A stretch of 64,000 nt of DNA from Microbacterium sp. Se63.02b (lineage in GTDB: Bacteria; Actinomycetota; Actinomycetes; Actinomycetales; Microbacteriaceae): assembly GCF_014171575.1 (NCBI RefSeq), contig NZ_CP050453.1, forward strand, positions 2,790,001 through 2,854,000, written 5' to 3'. Below the pieces are notes generated by a model, which worked only from the letters and a program-made list of their open reading frames with translations, was not told where the DNA came from and did not search any database. Each line of letters opens with the position of its first letter. The stretch's first letter is position 1. Position numbers and translations under genes: made by a program. Below, in pieces: positions 18,650 through 28,094 of this stretch.

Positions 18650-20359
18650 CTAGCGCGCGCGTGCGGGGTTGGGCACGGCGTCGAGCAGCTCGACCGTGTA
18701 CGGATCTTCGGGGTGCTGCAGGACCTGCGAGGTCTCGCCGCGCTCGACGACGCGGCCGCGGTTGAGCACGAGGATGTTCTCGGTCACGAGGCGCGCGCTC
18801 AGCAGGTCATGCGTGATGTAGAGCATGCTGATGCCCCACCTCTCGCGCAGGTCTTCGAGCAGGGCGAGCACGCCGGCGCGGAGCGAGACGTCGAGCATCG
18901 ACACCGGCTCGTCGGCGATCAGCACCTGGGGGTCGCTGGCGAGCGCGCGGGCGATCACCACGCGCTGGCGCTGCCCGCCGGAGAGCTGATGCGGCAGCTT
19001 GGCCGCGAACTGCTCGACGGGAGTGAGACCCACGGTCTCCAGGAGTTCGAGCACTCGCGCTCTGGCCTCGGCGCCGCGGAGTCGCGTGTAGTTCACGACC
19101 GGACGTGTCAGCGCGTACTCCACGGTGTGCAGGGGGTTCAGCGCCGCATAGGGGTCCTGGAACACCATCTGCACGTCCTTGCGCAGATCGCGCAGCCCCC
19201 GCCGCTTGAGGGTGGCGACATCGGTGCCACCGAAGCGGATGCTGCCCGAGGTCGGCTTCTCGACGCCCGTGAGCATCTTCGCGATGGTCGACTTGCCCGA
19301 CCCCGAGGCGCCGACCAGCGCGAGCGCCTCTCCCGGCTCGAGCCGGAACGACACGTCGTCGACCGCCGTCACGGCGTCCTGACCGCGTCGCGGTGCCGGG
19401 TAGCGCTTCGACACCCCGTCCACGACGATCGCGGCATCCGCCCGACGGGCATCGCGCGGCGACACGGTCGGCACGGTCTCGGTGACGTCCGCCCTCGAGC
19501 GCCCTTCGCGACGCCGCGTGCCCAGGTCGACGAACCCGGGGATGGAGAGCGTCTTCGCCCGCGGGTCCGCATAGTGGCTCAGCAGCATGCGCGTGTACTC
19601 GTCCTGCGGGCGTTCGAGGATGTCCCGGCTCGGGGCGTCCTCCACGATGCGACCTTCGTGCATGACCATCACACGGTCGGTGGCCTCGAGCACGATGCCG
19701 AGGTCGTGGCTGATGAGGATGGCCGTGAAGCGCTCCGACCTCTGCAGCTCCTTGATCGTGTCCATGACGGCGTGCTGCACCAGCACGTCGAGCGCCGTTG
19801 TCGGCTCGTCGAACACCATGAGCTGAGGTTCGAGTGAGAGCGCGAGCGCGATCGAGGCGCGCTGTCGCATGCCGCCGGAGAGCTCGCCGGGGAAGCGCGC
19901 GAGCACCTCGGGCGCGAGCCCCACCTTGCCGACGAGTTCGCGAGCACGAGCCTCGCGTTGCTCGCGCGGCACGTGGCCGTGCGCGGCGAAGATGTCGCGG
20001 AAATGGTTGCCCACCGTCCGGACGGGGTTGAGGGCGTTCATGCCCGACTGCAGCACCATGGCGAAGCCGCCCTGGCGTTGGCGGCGCAGCTCCTCGGCGT
20101 CGAGCTCCCGGATGTCGCGCCCGTCGAACAGGATGCGTCCTCCGCTGATGCGCGCCGGAGGCTTCTGCAGCCGCGTGAGCGCGAAGCCGAGCGTGGACTT
20201 GCCCGATCCCGACTCCCCGACGAGTCCGACGAACTCCCCGCGGCGCAGACGGAACGACACGTCGTGCACCGCCTGCACCGGATCCTGTCCCGGCGACGCG
20301 TATTCGATCGACAGTCCCTGGACGTCGAGCAGGATCTCGTCGTGCTCCATGGCGCTCAT
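18650..20359 (-). CDS. ABC transporter ATP-binding protein, two fused ATPase domains (Dpp/Opp type)
   Basis: A 569-residue protein with two complete nucleotide-binding domains. Domain 1 has [17 protein letters not shown] and MVFDEPTTALD; domain 2 has [17 protein letters not shown] and LIADEPVSMLD. A linker of about 50 residues separates them. It replaces separate DppD and DppF subunits of an oligopeptide/oligosaccharide importer. ATG 20359 overlaps the permease stop (ATGA at 20356-20359). The second Walker B reads DEPVSMLD, a normal variant. With a GH1 enzyme downstream and LacI upstream, the cargo is more likely a beta-oligosaccharide than a peptide (inference). Confidence 0.93.
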   Translation of the reverse strand: MSAMEHDEILLDVQGLSIEYASPGQDPVQAVHDVSFRLRRGEFVGLVGESGSGKSTLGFALTRLQKPPARISGGRILFDGRDIRELDAEELRRQRQGGFAMVLQSGMNALNPVRTVGNHFRDIFAAHGHVPREQREARARELVGKVGLAPEVLARFPGELSGGMRQRASIALALSLEPQLMVFDEPTTALDVLVQHAVMDTIKELQRSERFTAILISHDLGIVLEATDRVMVMHEGRIVEDAPSRDILERPQDEYTRMLLSHYADPRAKTLSIPGFVDLGTRRREGRSRADVTETVPTVSPRDARRADAAIVVDGVSKRYPAPRRGQDAVTAVDDVSFRLEPGEALALVGASGSGKSTIAKMLTGVEKPTSGSIRFGGTDVATLKRRGLRDLRKDVQMVFQDPYAALNPLHTVEYALTRPVVNYTRLRGAEARARVLELLETVGLTPVEQFAAKLPHQLSGGQRQRVVIARALASDPQVLIADEPVSMLDVSLRAGVLALLEDLRERWGISMLYITHDLLSARLVTENILVLNRGRVVERGETSQVLQHPEDPYTVELLDAVPNPARAR

Positions 20360-21270
20360 CGCCCCTTCCCTTCTCGCAGGCGCGGATTGGATATGCCGTC
20401 GACGCCGAAGTTGATCAGTGTCAGGCTCAGCGCCAGCAGGGCGATGCAGAGACCGGGGGCGAACAGCAGCAGCCACTGCCCGGTGAGCAGCGAGTTGGAG
20501 TTCTGCGCCCAGTAGAGCATCGTGCCCCAGCTGACGATGCTGGAGTCGCCGAGGCCGAGGAACTCGAGGCCCGCCTCCGCGAGGATGGCGGCCGTCGCCG
20601 CACCGAACAGCGTCCCGGCGATGATCGAGGTCATGTTCGGGAGGATCTCGCGGAACACGATGCGGGTGCGGCTGTCGCCCGAGAACTGGGCCGAGGTGAC
20701 GAAGTCGTTGCCGCGCAGCGACTGCGTCTGACTGCGGAGCACGCGCGCTCCCCACGCCCATCCGGTCACGACGATCACCGCGATGATCATCAGGATGCCG
20801 CCGTTCTGCAGATAGGCGGCGATCACGATCATGAGCGGCAGCCCGGGGATCACGAGGAAGAGGTTGACGATGAATCCGATGACCTCGCCCGCGAAGCCGC
20901 GCATGTACCCCCAGCTGAGACCGATGAGCACCGCCACGATCGTGGAGAGGATGCCGGCGGCGAACCCGACGAGGAGGCTGACCTGCGCGCCGTAGATGAG
21001 CTGGCTGAGCACGTCCTCCCCCGCGGCCGTCGTCCCGAGCCAGTGCGCCCAGGAGGCGTCGGCGTTGCGCTCGAAGCCGTTCTCCTTCGGGTCGTACGGC
21101 GCCAGCAGCGGTGCGAACACGGCCACGAGCACGAAGAAGCCGAGGATGCACAGGCCGAGCCTGGCCTTGCCGTTCGACCAGAGGGTGCTCACCATCCGCC
21201 CGAAGGCGCGCCACGGACTGGGCGCCGCGATGCGGTCGGCGGGGATCTTGACGTTCATGGTGGAGGTCAT
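20356..21270 (-). CDS. ABC transporter permease (DppC/OppC type)
   Basis: An intact 304-residue membrane protein. A basic cytosolic N-terminus is followed by the first helix (GLCILGFFVLVAVFAPLLA), the periplasmic-side stretch HWLGTTAAGEDVLSQLIYGA typical of DppC, and five further helices. The EAA-like loop SAQFSGDSRTRIVFREILPN couples it to the ATPase. It pairs with the permease encoded just upstream, overlapping it by four bases. Confidence 0.93.
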   Translation of the reverse strand: MTSTMNVKIPADRIAAPSPWRAFGRMVSTLWSNGKARLGLCILGFFVLVAVFAPLLAPYDPKENGFERNADASWAHWLGTTAAGEDVLSQLIYGAQVSLLVGFAAGILSTIVAVLIGLSWGYMRGFAGEVIGFIVNLFLVIPGLPLMIVIAAYLQNGGILMIIAVIVVTGWAWGARVLRSQTQSLRGNDFVTSAQFSGDSRTRIVFREILPNMTSIIAGTLFGAATAAILAEAGLEFLGLGDSSIVSWGTMLYWAQNSNSLLTGQWLLLFAPGLCIALLALSLTLINFGVDGISNPRLREGKGR

Positions 21271-22247
21271 CGGCGTGTCCTTGGGTCCAGCACCCCATAC
21301 AGGATGTCCACGAGGAAGTTGGCGATGAGCACGCTCACGGTGATCATCAGGAAGAGCGCCTGCATGAGCGGGTAGTCCTGCCCGATCACGGCGTTGAAGA
21401 GGAGGTATCCGATGCCCGGGTATCCGAACACCTGCTCGACGAGGATGGACCCGCCGACGACACCGCCGAGGGTGAGCCCGAAGCCGGTGAGGTTCGGCAG
21501 GATCGCATTGCGCGCGGCGTAGCGGAGGGCGATCGTGCGGCCGTGCAGGCCGTTCGCCTCACCGAAGGTGATGTAGTCCTCGCCGAGGGTGTTGATCATG
21601 GCGTTGCGCATGCCGATGATCCACCCGCCGAGCGAGGTGAGCAGGATCGTCAGCGCCGGCAGGAACGCGTGGCTCAGGAGGTCTCCGAGGAAGTCCCACG
21701 TGAATCCGGGCGTCGTCGTGGCGGAGTAGGCGCCGGTGGTCGGGAACCAGTGCAGCACGTAGCCGAAGAAGAACAGCAGCAGCAGTGCCGTCCAGAAGTA
21801 GGGGAACGTGCTCAGGAACGAGCCGGTCAGCGTGGGGAGCGTGTCGAGCCAGGTGCCTCGGCGCCAGGCGGCCGCGACCCCGATCAGCGTCCCGATCACG
21901 AACGCGAGGACCGTGACGATGCCGACGAGCCCGATCGTGTACGGCAGCGCGGTGGAGACCATGCTCGACACGCTCTGCGGGTAGAAGGTGTACGAGACCC
22001 CGAAGTCGAGCCGCACGACCTGGCCGAGGTAGGCGATGTACTGGTCCCACAGCGACCCCGTCGGCACGCCCAGCTGCGCCTCGATGGCGGCGCGCGTGGC
22101 ATCCGACACCGGACCGTTCTGGGAGAGCTTGGCGATCGCGGCGTCGGCCGGCGACCCCGGCATCATGCGCGGGAGGAAGAAGTTCAGGGTGACCGCCGCC
22201 CACAGGGTGAGCACGAACAGGCCGAACTTCTGGAGCACGTACTTCAC
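21267..22247 (-). CDS. ABC transporter permease (DppB/OppB type)
   Basis: An intact 326-residue permease with the DppB N-terminus (a first helix, then NFFLPRMMPGSPAD) and about six helices. The EAA loop is GEANGLHGRTIALRYAARN, and the C-terminal VEQVFGYPGIGYLL is highly typical. It overlaps both the substrate-binding protein gene and the next permease by ATGA junctions, so the importer subunits are translationally coupled. Confidence 0.93.
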   Translation of the reverse strand: MKYVLQKFGLFVLTLWAAVTLNFFLPRMMPGSPADAAIAKLSQNGPVSDATRAAIEAQLGVPTGSLWDQYIAYLGQVVRLDFGVSYTFYPQSVSSMVSTALPYTIGLVGIVTVLAFVIGTLIGVAAAWRRGTWLDTLPTLTGSFLSTFPYFWTALLLLFFFGYVLHWFPTTGAYSATTTPGFTWDFLGDLLSHAFLPALTILLTSLGGWIIGMRNAMINTLGEDYITFGEANGLHGRTIALRYAARNAILPNLTGFGLTLGGVVGGSILVEQVFGYPGIGYLLFNAVIGQDYPLMQALFLMITVSVLIANFLVDILYGVLDPRTRR

Positions 22248-23935
22248 TTGTCGTCCTCCTTCACTCGCTCGAGCCGCGTGAAGATGCCCAGCGGCGCGGA
22301 GTCGTAGTTCTGCGGGATCATGTACGGGTCGTCCTCACTCGGCCATCCGGTGAACTTGGCGTCGTTGAACAGCCCCCAGATGCCGCCGTAGTAGAGGCCG
22401 ATCACGGGGAGTTCGTCGTAGACGATGCCCTGCAGCTCCTGCACGATCTCGGCCTGGCGAGCCGTGTCGACGGTCTCGCGGTATTCGGCGAGCAGCGCGT
22501 CGGCCTCGTCCGAGCGGTAGCGCTCGAAGTTGTTGGCTGTCGCCTCCCCCGACGGCACGTAGAACTCACTGGAGAGCAGGTTGTTGTACGCCTGGTAGAC
22601 GTCGCCGTTGCCCATGCCGCCGATCGCCATCTCGAAGTCGCCGTTGCTGATCGCGCTCTGGTATCCGGCCGGCTGAGGGAGCTTGAGCGTGACCTTCACC
22701 CCGACCTCGGCGAGCTGACTGCGCACGGTCTGCGCCGCGCGCGTCCAGTCGGTGAAGCCGTTGGCGGTCGTGAGAGCGAACTCGAACTGCTCGCCCTGCG
22801 CGTCCACGAGACGGTCGCCGTCGAGCGTGTATCCCGCGTCGGCGAAGGCCGCGAGCGCGGCATCCTCATCCTGCGTGATCATGCCGCCGTCGGGGATGCT
22901 CGGGTCGAGGTACTGCTCCTGATTAGGGAGGATGAGTCCGGTCTGCCCTGCCGGCTTCATGTACCCCTCGGAGGCGGTCTCGGCGATCTCCTCGCGGTCG
23001 AGCGAGAGAGCGATGCCGCGTCGCACGTTCACGTCGTCGAACGGGGCCACCTCGAGGTTCGGCATCAGCGCGATCACGCCGCCCGGCGGGAACCACCACG
23101 AGTTGTGCGGACTCGCCGCGCCCCAGGTGCCCTCGACGTCGGAGATGAACGCATACGCCCAGTCGTAGCCGCGGCTCACGGTGTCGAGCTGCGAGTTCGT
23201 GGCGGGCAGGACGATGTGCTCGATCTCGATCGAATCGGCCTGCCAGTAGTCGGGGTTCTTGTCCATCGAATACTGCTGGTCGTTGTAGTTTCCGAGCACG
23301 AAGGGTCCGGTGCCGACCGGGTTCTCGTTGCGGAAGGTGCCGGGGTCCTTGACATCGGACCAGAGGTGCTCCGGCACGATCATGGTCTGGCCGAGGATCG
23401 ACAGCGAAGGGGCGTCCTCCGTCTTGAGGTGCAGGATGACGTCGTCGCCGTCGGTCTCGACGCTGTCGAGGTGCTGCCACGCGCCCTTGATGTCGAGCGA
23501 GGGGTTGTCCTTGAGCAGCTGGAACGTGAAGGCCACGTCGTCCGGGGTGAGGTCTTCGCCGTCGCTCCACTGCACGCCGTCTCGAATCGTCATCTCGATC
23601 GTGCGGGCGTCGGGCTGCGACCATTCCGACGCGAGCCACGGGTTCTGCGCACCGTCGAGCGGGTTGATCAGGATCAACGGCTCGTAGATCCACCGCGACG
23701 CGGTGCGGGTGTTGGTCAGGTACGGGTTGAAGTTCTTCGTGAAGAACGGGTTGCCGTGGTCCGCGTTGATCAGCATCGTGTCGTCGCCGATCGAGGGATC
23801 GGGTTGCGACGTGATCTGGATGCTGCAGCCGGTCAGCGCGATCGCCGCAGCCGTGAGACCCACGACCGCTGCCCGGCGCCACCGTCGGAACGTACGCCCT
23901 CTCGGCGCTCTGCCACCTGACATCTGCCACCTCAT
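22244..23935 (-). CDS. Family 5 extracellular solute-binding lipoprotein
   Basis: An intact 563-residue protein (ATG 23935; ATG 23923 is an alternative). A twin-basic-rich N-terminus, one hydrophobic helix and the lipobox LTGC near residue 36 predict a membrane-anchored lipoprotein. The mature part has the SBP_bac_5 (DppA/OppA) fold signatures, e.g. TIRDGVQWSDGEDLTPDDV and ENPVGTGPFVL. Family 5 proteins bind peptides but also cello- and other oligosaccharides; the GH1/LacI context favours sugars. It is the first gene of the operon, behind a promoter with a LacI-like operator. Confidence 0.93.
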   Translation of the reverse strand: MRWQMSGGRAPRGRTFRRWRRAAVVGLTAAAIALTGCSIQITSQPDPSIGDDTMLINADHGNPFFTKNFNPYLTNTRTASRWIYEPLILINPLDGAQNPWLASEWSQPDARTIEMTIRDGVQWSDGEDLTPDDVAFTFQLLKDNPSLDIKGAWQHLDSVETDGDDVILHLKTEDAPSLSILGQTMIVPEHLWSDVKDPGTFRNENPVGTGPFVLGNYNDQQYSMDKNPDYWQADSIEIEHIVLPATNSQLDTVSRGYDWAYAFISDVEGTWGAASPHNSWWFPPGGVIALMPNLEVAPFDDVNVRRGIALSLDREEIAETASEGYMKPAGQTGLILPNQEQYLDPSIPDGGMITQDEDAALAAFADAGYTLDGDRLVDAQGEQFEFALTTANGFTDWTRAAQTVRSQLAEVGVKVTLKLPQPAGYQSAISNGDFEMAIGGMGNGDVYQAYNNLLSSEFYVPSGEATANNFERYRSDEADALLAEYRETVDTARQAEIVQELQGIVYDELPVIGLYYGGIWGLFNDAKFTGWPSEDDPYMIPQNYDSAPLGIFTRLERVKEDDK

Positions 23936-23975
23936 GTCGTCTCTGTCATGAACGACGGTCTACGCCGCCTCCGCG

Positions 23976-24005
23976 AGTGTAAGCGCATACATTTTGCGAA
24001 GGCAA
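23976..24005 (-). promoter_or_regulatory. Promoter with LacI-type operator before the binding-protein gene
   Basis: On the minus strand TTGCCT (24000-24005) and TACACT (23976-23981) are separated by 18 bases, a good -35/-10 pair. TGTAAGCGCATACA (23978-23991, plus strand) is a palindrome matching in 12 of 14 positions around the central CG, the symmetry typical of LacI-family operators, and it overlaps the -10. I infer repression by the adjacent LacI-family protein, released by an imported sugar. Confidence 0.6.
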
Positions 24006-24042
24006 CCCCTTGACAGCCGAGCGACGGCATGCCTCCCGCGCC

Positions 24043-25145
24043 TCAGGAGGGGCGTCGGGAGCTCTCGCGGAGGAGGATCTGCAGCGGCAGCCGCGCCACC
24101 ACCGGATCGGCATCGGTGTGCTCGAGCCGACGCGCGAGCACCTGCACCGCCGCCCGCCCGAGATCGATCATCGGCTGGCGGACGGTGGTGAGCGGCGGGT
24201 GCGCGAGCGCCGCAGCGTCGATGCCGTCGAAGCCTGTGACGAGCACTTCGTCCGGCACGCCGATGCCGGCATCACGGAACACGTCCAGCACGCCGAGCGC
24301 CATCTGGTCGTTCGCCGCCACCACGGCCGTCGGCACCCCGGAGTCGACGAGCTGCCGCGCCGCCGCGCGCCCGGACCCGCGTGAAGTCGCCGCGGAGGAC
24401 GGCGACGTCGGCGACGGACCGGCCGGCCGCCGTCACCGCGGCCGCGAACCCTCCCAGCGCTGGAGTCCGTCGGGCGAATCCGCTGGACCAGCGAGGAACG
24501 CGAGCCGCCCCTTCCCCACCTGGCTCAGGACGTGGCGCGTGAGCTCCGCCATGGCCTCGGCATTGCTCACCGTCACGTGGTCGTAGTGATCCCCGCGCGG
24601 GGGGCCAGAGAGGACCACGACGGGGATCCGCCGCGCCAGCCGCGCCAGCACGTCATCCGGAACGCTGGTCGCGAGGACCATGAGGCCGTCGACACGACCG
24701 GCCATGTCGCGCACGGTGGAACGGTCGGGGTCGTCGCGCCCGACACCGACCATGAGCACGAACCCCTGCTTCCACGCCTCCAGCTCCGCACCGCGCAGCA
24801 CCTCGTCGAGGAAGAGCATCGAGGAGCGCTCCGTCTCGGCCTGCGTCTCCTCCGCACCACGGCGAACGGCGGAGCGTCGGCCCGAGCGGCGGACAGCGCG
24901 TCGAGCGGCGGAGCGTCCTCCGCGGCGTCGAACCCGGGAAAGTACAGCCCGAGCACCCCGGTGCGGCGTTCCGCGAGACCGCGGGCGCTGCCGCTGGGCA
25001 CATAGCCGAGGGCGGTCACGGCGTCGAGCACACGCTCCCGTGTGACCGGACGCACCGCATCCGGCGAGCGCAGCACGCGCGAGACCGTGGCGATCGAGAC
25101 CCCGGCGCGGTCCGCCACGTCGTAGACGGTCGCCGCTCTGCTCAC
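24043..25145 (-). CDS. LacI family transcriptional regulator, three frameshifts
   Basis: The N-terminal helix-turn-helix reads TVYDVADRAGVSIATVSRVL, the hinge helix SGSARGLAERRTGVLGL, and the periplasmic-binding-like effector domain ends with VVAANDQMALGVLDVF and GFDGIDAAALAHPPLTTVRQP. Three breaks are needed: one base near 24855-24862, one G near 24450-24453, and two bases near 24378 (giving the family-typical FTRESGRAAARQL). The GTG start at 25145 follows GGGGAGGAG and overlaps the rsmI stop. It lies immediately upstream of the ABC/GH1 operon on the same strand and very likely represses it. The middle of the effector domain is unusually divergent. Confidence 0.88.
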
Positions 25146-25976
25146 GGTCGCGCTCCTCCCCGGAGCGGGCGGCGAGGGCCGCCTGATACAGGTCGCGGGA
25201 AGAGAGCCCGGTGAGGGACGCGACCTCGGACGCGGCATCCTTCAGCCTGATGCCGTCGGCGACGAGCTGCTGCACCTGGGCGAGGGCGTCTTCCGGAGAG
25301 GCGTCACGGCGCGCGGCACCTTCGACGACGACCACGATCTCGCCCTTCACGCCGCCCTCGGCCCAGGCCACGAGCTCGGAGGCCGTGCCCCGCCGTACCT
25401 CCTCGTACAGCTTCGTCAGCTCACGGCACACGGCGATCCGCCGCTCGTCGCCGAAGGCCGTCCCCATGTCGGCGAGCGCGCTCGCGAGGCGGGCCGGCGA
25501 CTCGAAGAAGACCATGGTGCGAGGTTCCGCCGCGAGCGCCCGGAGCGTCGAACGCCGCTCCCCGGCTTGCGCGGCAGGAACCCCTCGAACGTGAAGCGGT
25601 CGGTCGGCAGGCCCGAGATCGCGAGCGCCATCAGCACCGCGCTCGGACCGGGTATCGCGGTCACGGTGACGCCCTGCGCGACGGCCTCGGCGACCAGACC
25701 ATAGCCGGGGTCGCTCACCGTCGGCATCCCGGCGTCGCTCATCACGACGATGTCGGTCTCCGCGGCGAGCGCCGCCAGCTCCGCCGCCTTCTGTTTCTCG
25801 TTGTGGTCGTGCAACGCGATCAGGCGGGGCCGGTTCTCGATGTGCAGCGCTTTCAATAGGCGCTGCGTCGTGCGGGTGTCCTCCGCGACGACGACTTCGG
25901 CGTTCTCGAGCACCTCCACCAGGCGACGCGACGCGTCGCCGAGATTTCCGATCGGAGTGGCGGCGAGGATGATCAC
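25142..25976 (-). CDS. rsmI: 16S rRNA (cytidine(1402)-2'-O)-methyltransferase RsmI, two frameshifts
   Basis: A tetrapyrrole-methylase-fold enzyme that 2'-O-methylates C1402 of 16S rRNA. The signatures are LAATPIGNLGDAS at the N-terminus, VVAEDTRTTQRLL, the SAM-site MSDAGMPTVSDPG, and VFFESPARL; the C-terminal domain ends DLYQAALAAR. One G missing at 25560-25563 breaks the middle (PRKPGERRSTLRALA when restored). A second missing G in the run near 25157-25160 would place the stop at TGA 25142-25144, overlapping the LacI GTG in a GTGA junction. GTG 25976 has TAAGCT six bases upstream, fitting a leaderless start. Confidence 0.92.
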
Positions 25977-26026
25977 CCGCCCAGCTTAGGCGCGGTGGAT
26001 GCAGCCGACCGGGAGGGCCGGTTGTC

Positions 26027-26039
26027 TAGGCTGGAGCGG
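26027..26039 (+). promoter_or_regulatory. -10 element for leaderless start of the mannosyltransferase gene
   Basis: TAGGCT (26027-26032) is followed by six bases and GTG 26039. It is divergent from the similar rsmI element at 25983-25988. Confidence 0.5.
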
Positions 26040-27590
26040 TGACCGCGCCCGAGCCCCTGCTGCCCGCTCCTCAGGAGCGGTCGACGCGCTACGGGCAGCT
26101 CCGCGATCGCGTGCTGCGCGATCCGGACTGGGGCCGCGCCGTCCGCTGGCTCGCCCGCTCGTCATCACCGCGCTGGCCGCGGTGCTGCGCCTGGTGAACG
26201 TGGGGCATCCGCATCAACTCGCGTTCGACGAGACCTACTACGTCAAGGACGCCTGGTCGTTGTGGACGCTCGGCTACGAGGGCACGTGGGGCGAGAACGC
26301 CAACGAGGCGTTCGTGACCCTGCAGGCGCTGCCCCTGTCCGAGCAGGGCGCCTTCATCGTCCACCCCCGCTGGGCAAGTGGCTCATCGCGCTCGGCATGG
26401 CGCTCGGCGGGCCCGACAACAGTGCAGGCTGGCGCCTGGCCACCGCGGTGCTCGGTACCGGATCGGTCCTCCTGGTGTACCTGATCGCGCGTCGCCTGAG
26501 CGGTTCCATCGTGGTCGCGACCGTGGCGGGCACGCTGCTGGCGATCGACGGCCTGAGCATCGTGATGAGCCGGATCGCTCTGCTCGACGGCATCCTGACG
26601 TTCTTCCTCCTGCTGGGCGTGCTGTTCGTGCTCATCGATCGGGAGCGGACCATCCCGGTGCTCGAGAGACGCGATCCTGACGCCCCCGATCCGTTCTGGG
26701 GACCCGTGCTCTGGCGTCGGCCGTGGCTGATCGCCGCGGGGACGGCGTTCGGCGCCGCCTCGGCCGTGAAGTGGTCCGGCCTCTACGCGCTGGCGGGTTT
26801 CGGGCTGTACGTCGTGGTCACCGATGCCCTCGCCCGACGCCGCGCGGGGGTGGTGCTGTGGCCGACCGCTGCGGCATTCCGCCAGGGGCCGGTCTCCTTC
26901 GTCCTGTTCGTCTTCCCGGCCCTCGCCGTGTATCTGATCAGCTGGACCGGCTGGCTGGTGACGTCCGGGGGCTACGACCGGCAGAGCGACCCGAACCCGC
27001 TGGTCGCGCTGTGGAAGTACCACGAGTCCATGCTCGGCTTCCACGTCGGGCTGACACGCGGCCACCCCTACGCGAGCCCCGCCTGGGAGTGGCCCCTCCT
27101 GCTCCGGCCGACCGCGGTCTGGGTCGACTCCGACCCGACGAACTGCGGCACCGACCACTGCATCGCGGTGATCTCGGCCGTACCCAACCCGCTCATCTGG
27201 TACGCCGGCGTCGCGGCGGCCGTCTACCTGCTGTACCGGCTGATCCGCGGCTGGATCGCCCGACGGCCGATCGGCCCGGAGCTGACGCTCCCGCTCGTCG
27301 GGCTGGCGGTCACGTACCTGCCCTGGCTGATGTTCCCCGAGCGCACGATCTTCCAGTTCTACACGGTCGTGATGATGCCGTTCCTCGTGCTCGGGCTGAG
27401 CATGACGCTGCGCATCATCGCCGGGCGACGCGAGGATCCGCTGTACCGTCGGCAGTCGGGCGAGCGCACCGTGACGATCTTCCTCGTCTTCGTCGTGCTG
27501 GTGTCGGCGTTCTTCCTGCCGCTGTGGACGGGGATGAGCGTGCCGTACGACTTCTGGCTGCTGCACAACTGGATGCCCGGCTGGGTGTGA
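26039..27590 (+). CDS. Dolichyl-phosphate-mannose-protein mannosyltransferase family (PMT), two frameshifts
   Basis: A polytopic GT-C glycosyltransferase of about 517 residues. The catalytic acidic motif of the first extracytoplasmic loop is FDETYYVKDAWS, and the conserved HPPLGKW follows. Roughly ten helices come after it, and the C-terminal region carries PERTIFQFYTVVMMPF. In actinobacteria this enzyme transfers mannose from polyprenyl-phosphate-mannose to exported proteins. Two C losses break the frame: in CCC 26154-26156 (restoring WLAPLVITALAAVL) and in the C-run near 26362-26366 (restoring VHPPLGKWLIA). The GTG start gives the usual short cytoplasmic N-terminus. It is divergent from rsmI, a conserved actinobacterial pairing. 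Confidence 0.93.
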
Positions 27591-27608
27591 GGCCGGGCCG
27601 GTCGGCCC

Positions 27609-28091
27609 CTACGGCACGTCGTCGGCAGCGACGTGATCGACCAGCGGAAGGACGCGTCCTGAGAGGTGCGTGCGCATCGCGATCGACGATGCGGTGCGCG
27701 CGACACCGGGGACGAGTGCCACCCGGTCGAGCACTTCCTGCAGCTGCGTGGCGTCGCGGGCGACGAGTCGCAGCTGCATGTCGCTGGCTCCGGTGACCGT
27801 GTGCATGTCGACGATCTCGGGTACGGCATCGGCGAGCGCGGTGGCCACGTCGTCGTGGCCGACCTTCTGGTCGATCTCGACCAGGCAGAACGCGACGACA
27901 CCGTAGCCGAAGCCCGCAGGATCGATGCGGGGCACGATCGCCTCGATCACCCCGCCCTCGTGCAGACGCGCGAGACGGCTGGTCGCCGTGCCGCGCGCGA
28001 TGCCCAGCCGCCGCGCGCACTCCAGGATCGGCAGCTGCGGCGACTCCGTGAGCAGCCGGATGAGCTGCGCGTCGAGGCGATCGATCCGCAT
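27609..28091 (-). CDS. Lrp/AsnC family transcriptional regulator
   Basis: An intact 160-residue protein. The N-terminal HTH (LDAQLIRLLTESPQL, then LGIARGTATSRLARLHEGG) precedes a RAM effector domain (MHTVTGASDMQLRLVARD). It starts three bases after the permease stop and is the third gene of an aminotransferase-permease-regulator operon, so it probably senses an amino acid and controls this operon. Possible binding sites are the GCGCAAC repeats upstream of the aminotransferase. Confidence 0.93.
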   Translation of the reverse strand: MRIDRLDAQLIRLLTESPQLPILECARRLGIARGTATSRLARLHEGGVIEAIVPRIDPAGFGYGVVAFCLVEIDQKVGHDDVATALADAVPEIVDMHTVTGASDMQLRLVARDATQLQEVLDRVALVPGVARTASSIAMRTHLSGRVLPLVDHVAADDVP

Positions 28092-28094
28092 CCG

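Noticed and set aside
17396-19837. An 813-codon open frame on the plus strand
   Set aside because: It is antisense to the GH1 and ABC ATPase genes, whose proteins carry clear catalytic motifs; no motif exists in this frame.
27591-27608. Strong bidirectional terminator between the mannosyltransferase and Lrp genes
   Set aside because: GGGCCG/CGGCCC leaves only a two-base loop, so the usable stem is about five pairs; too weak to annotate.
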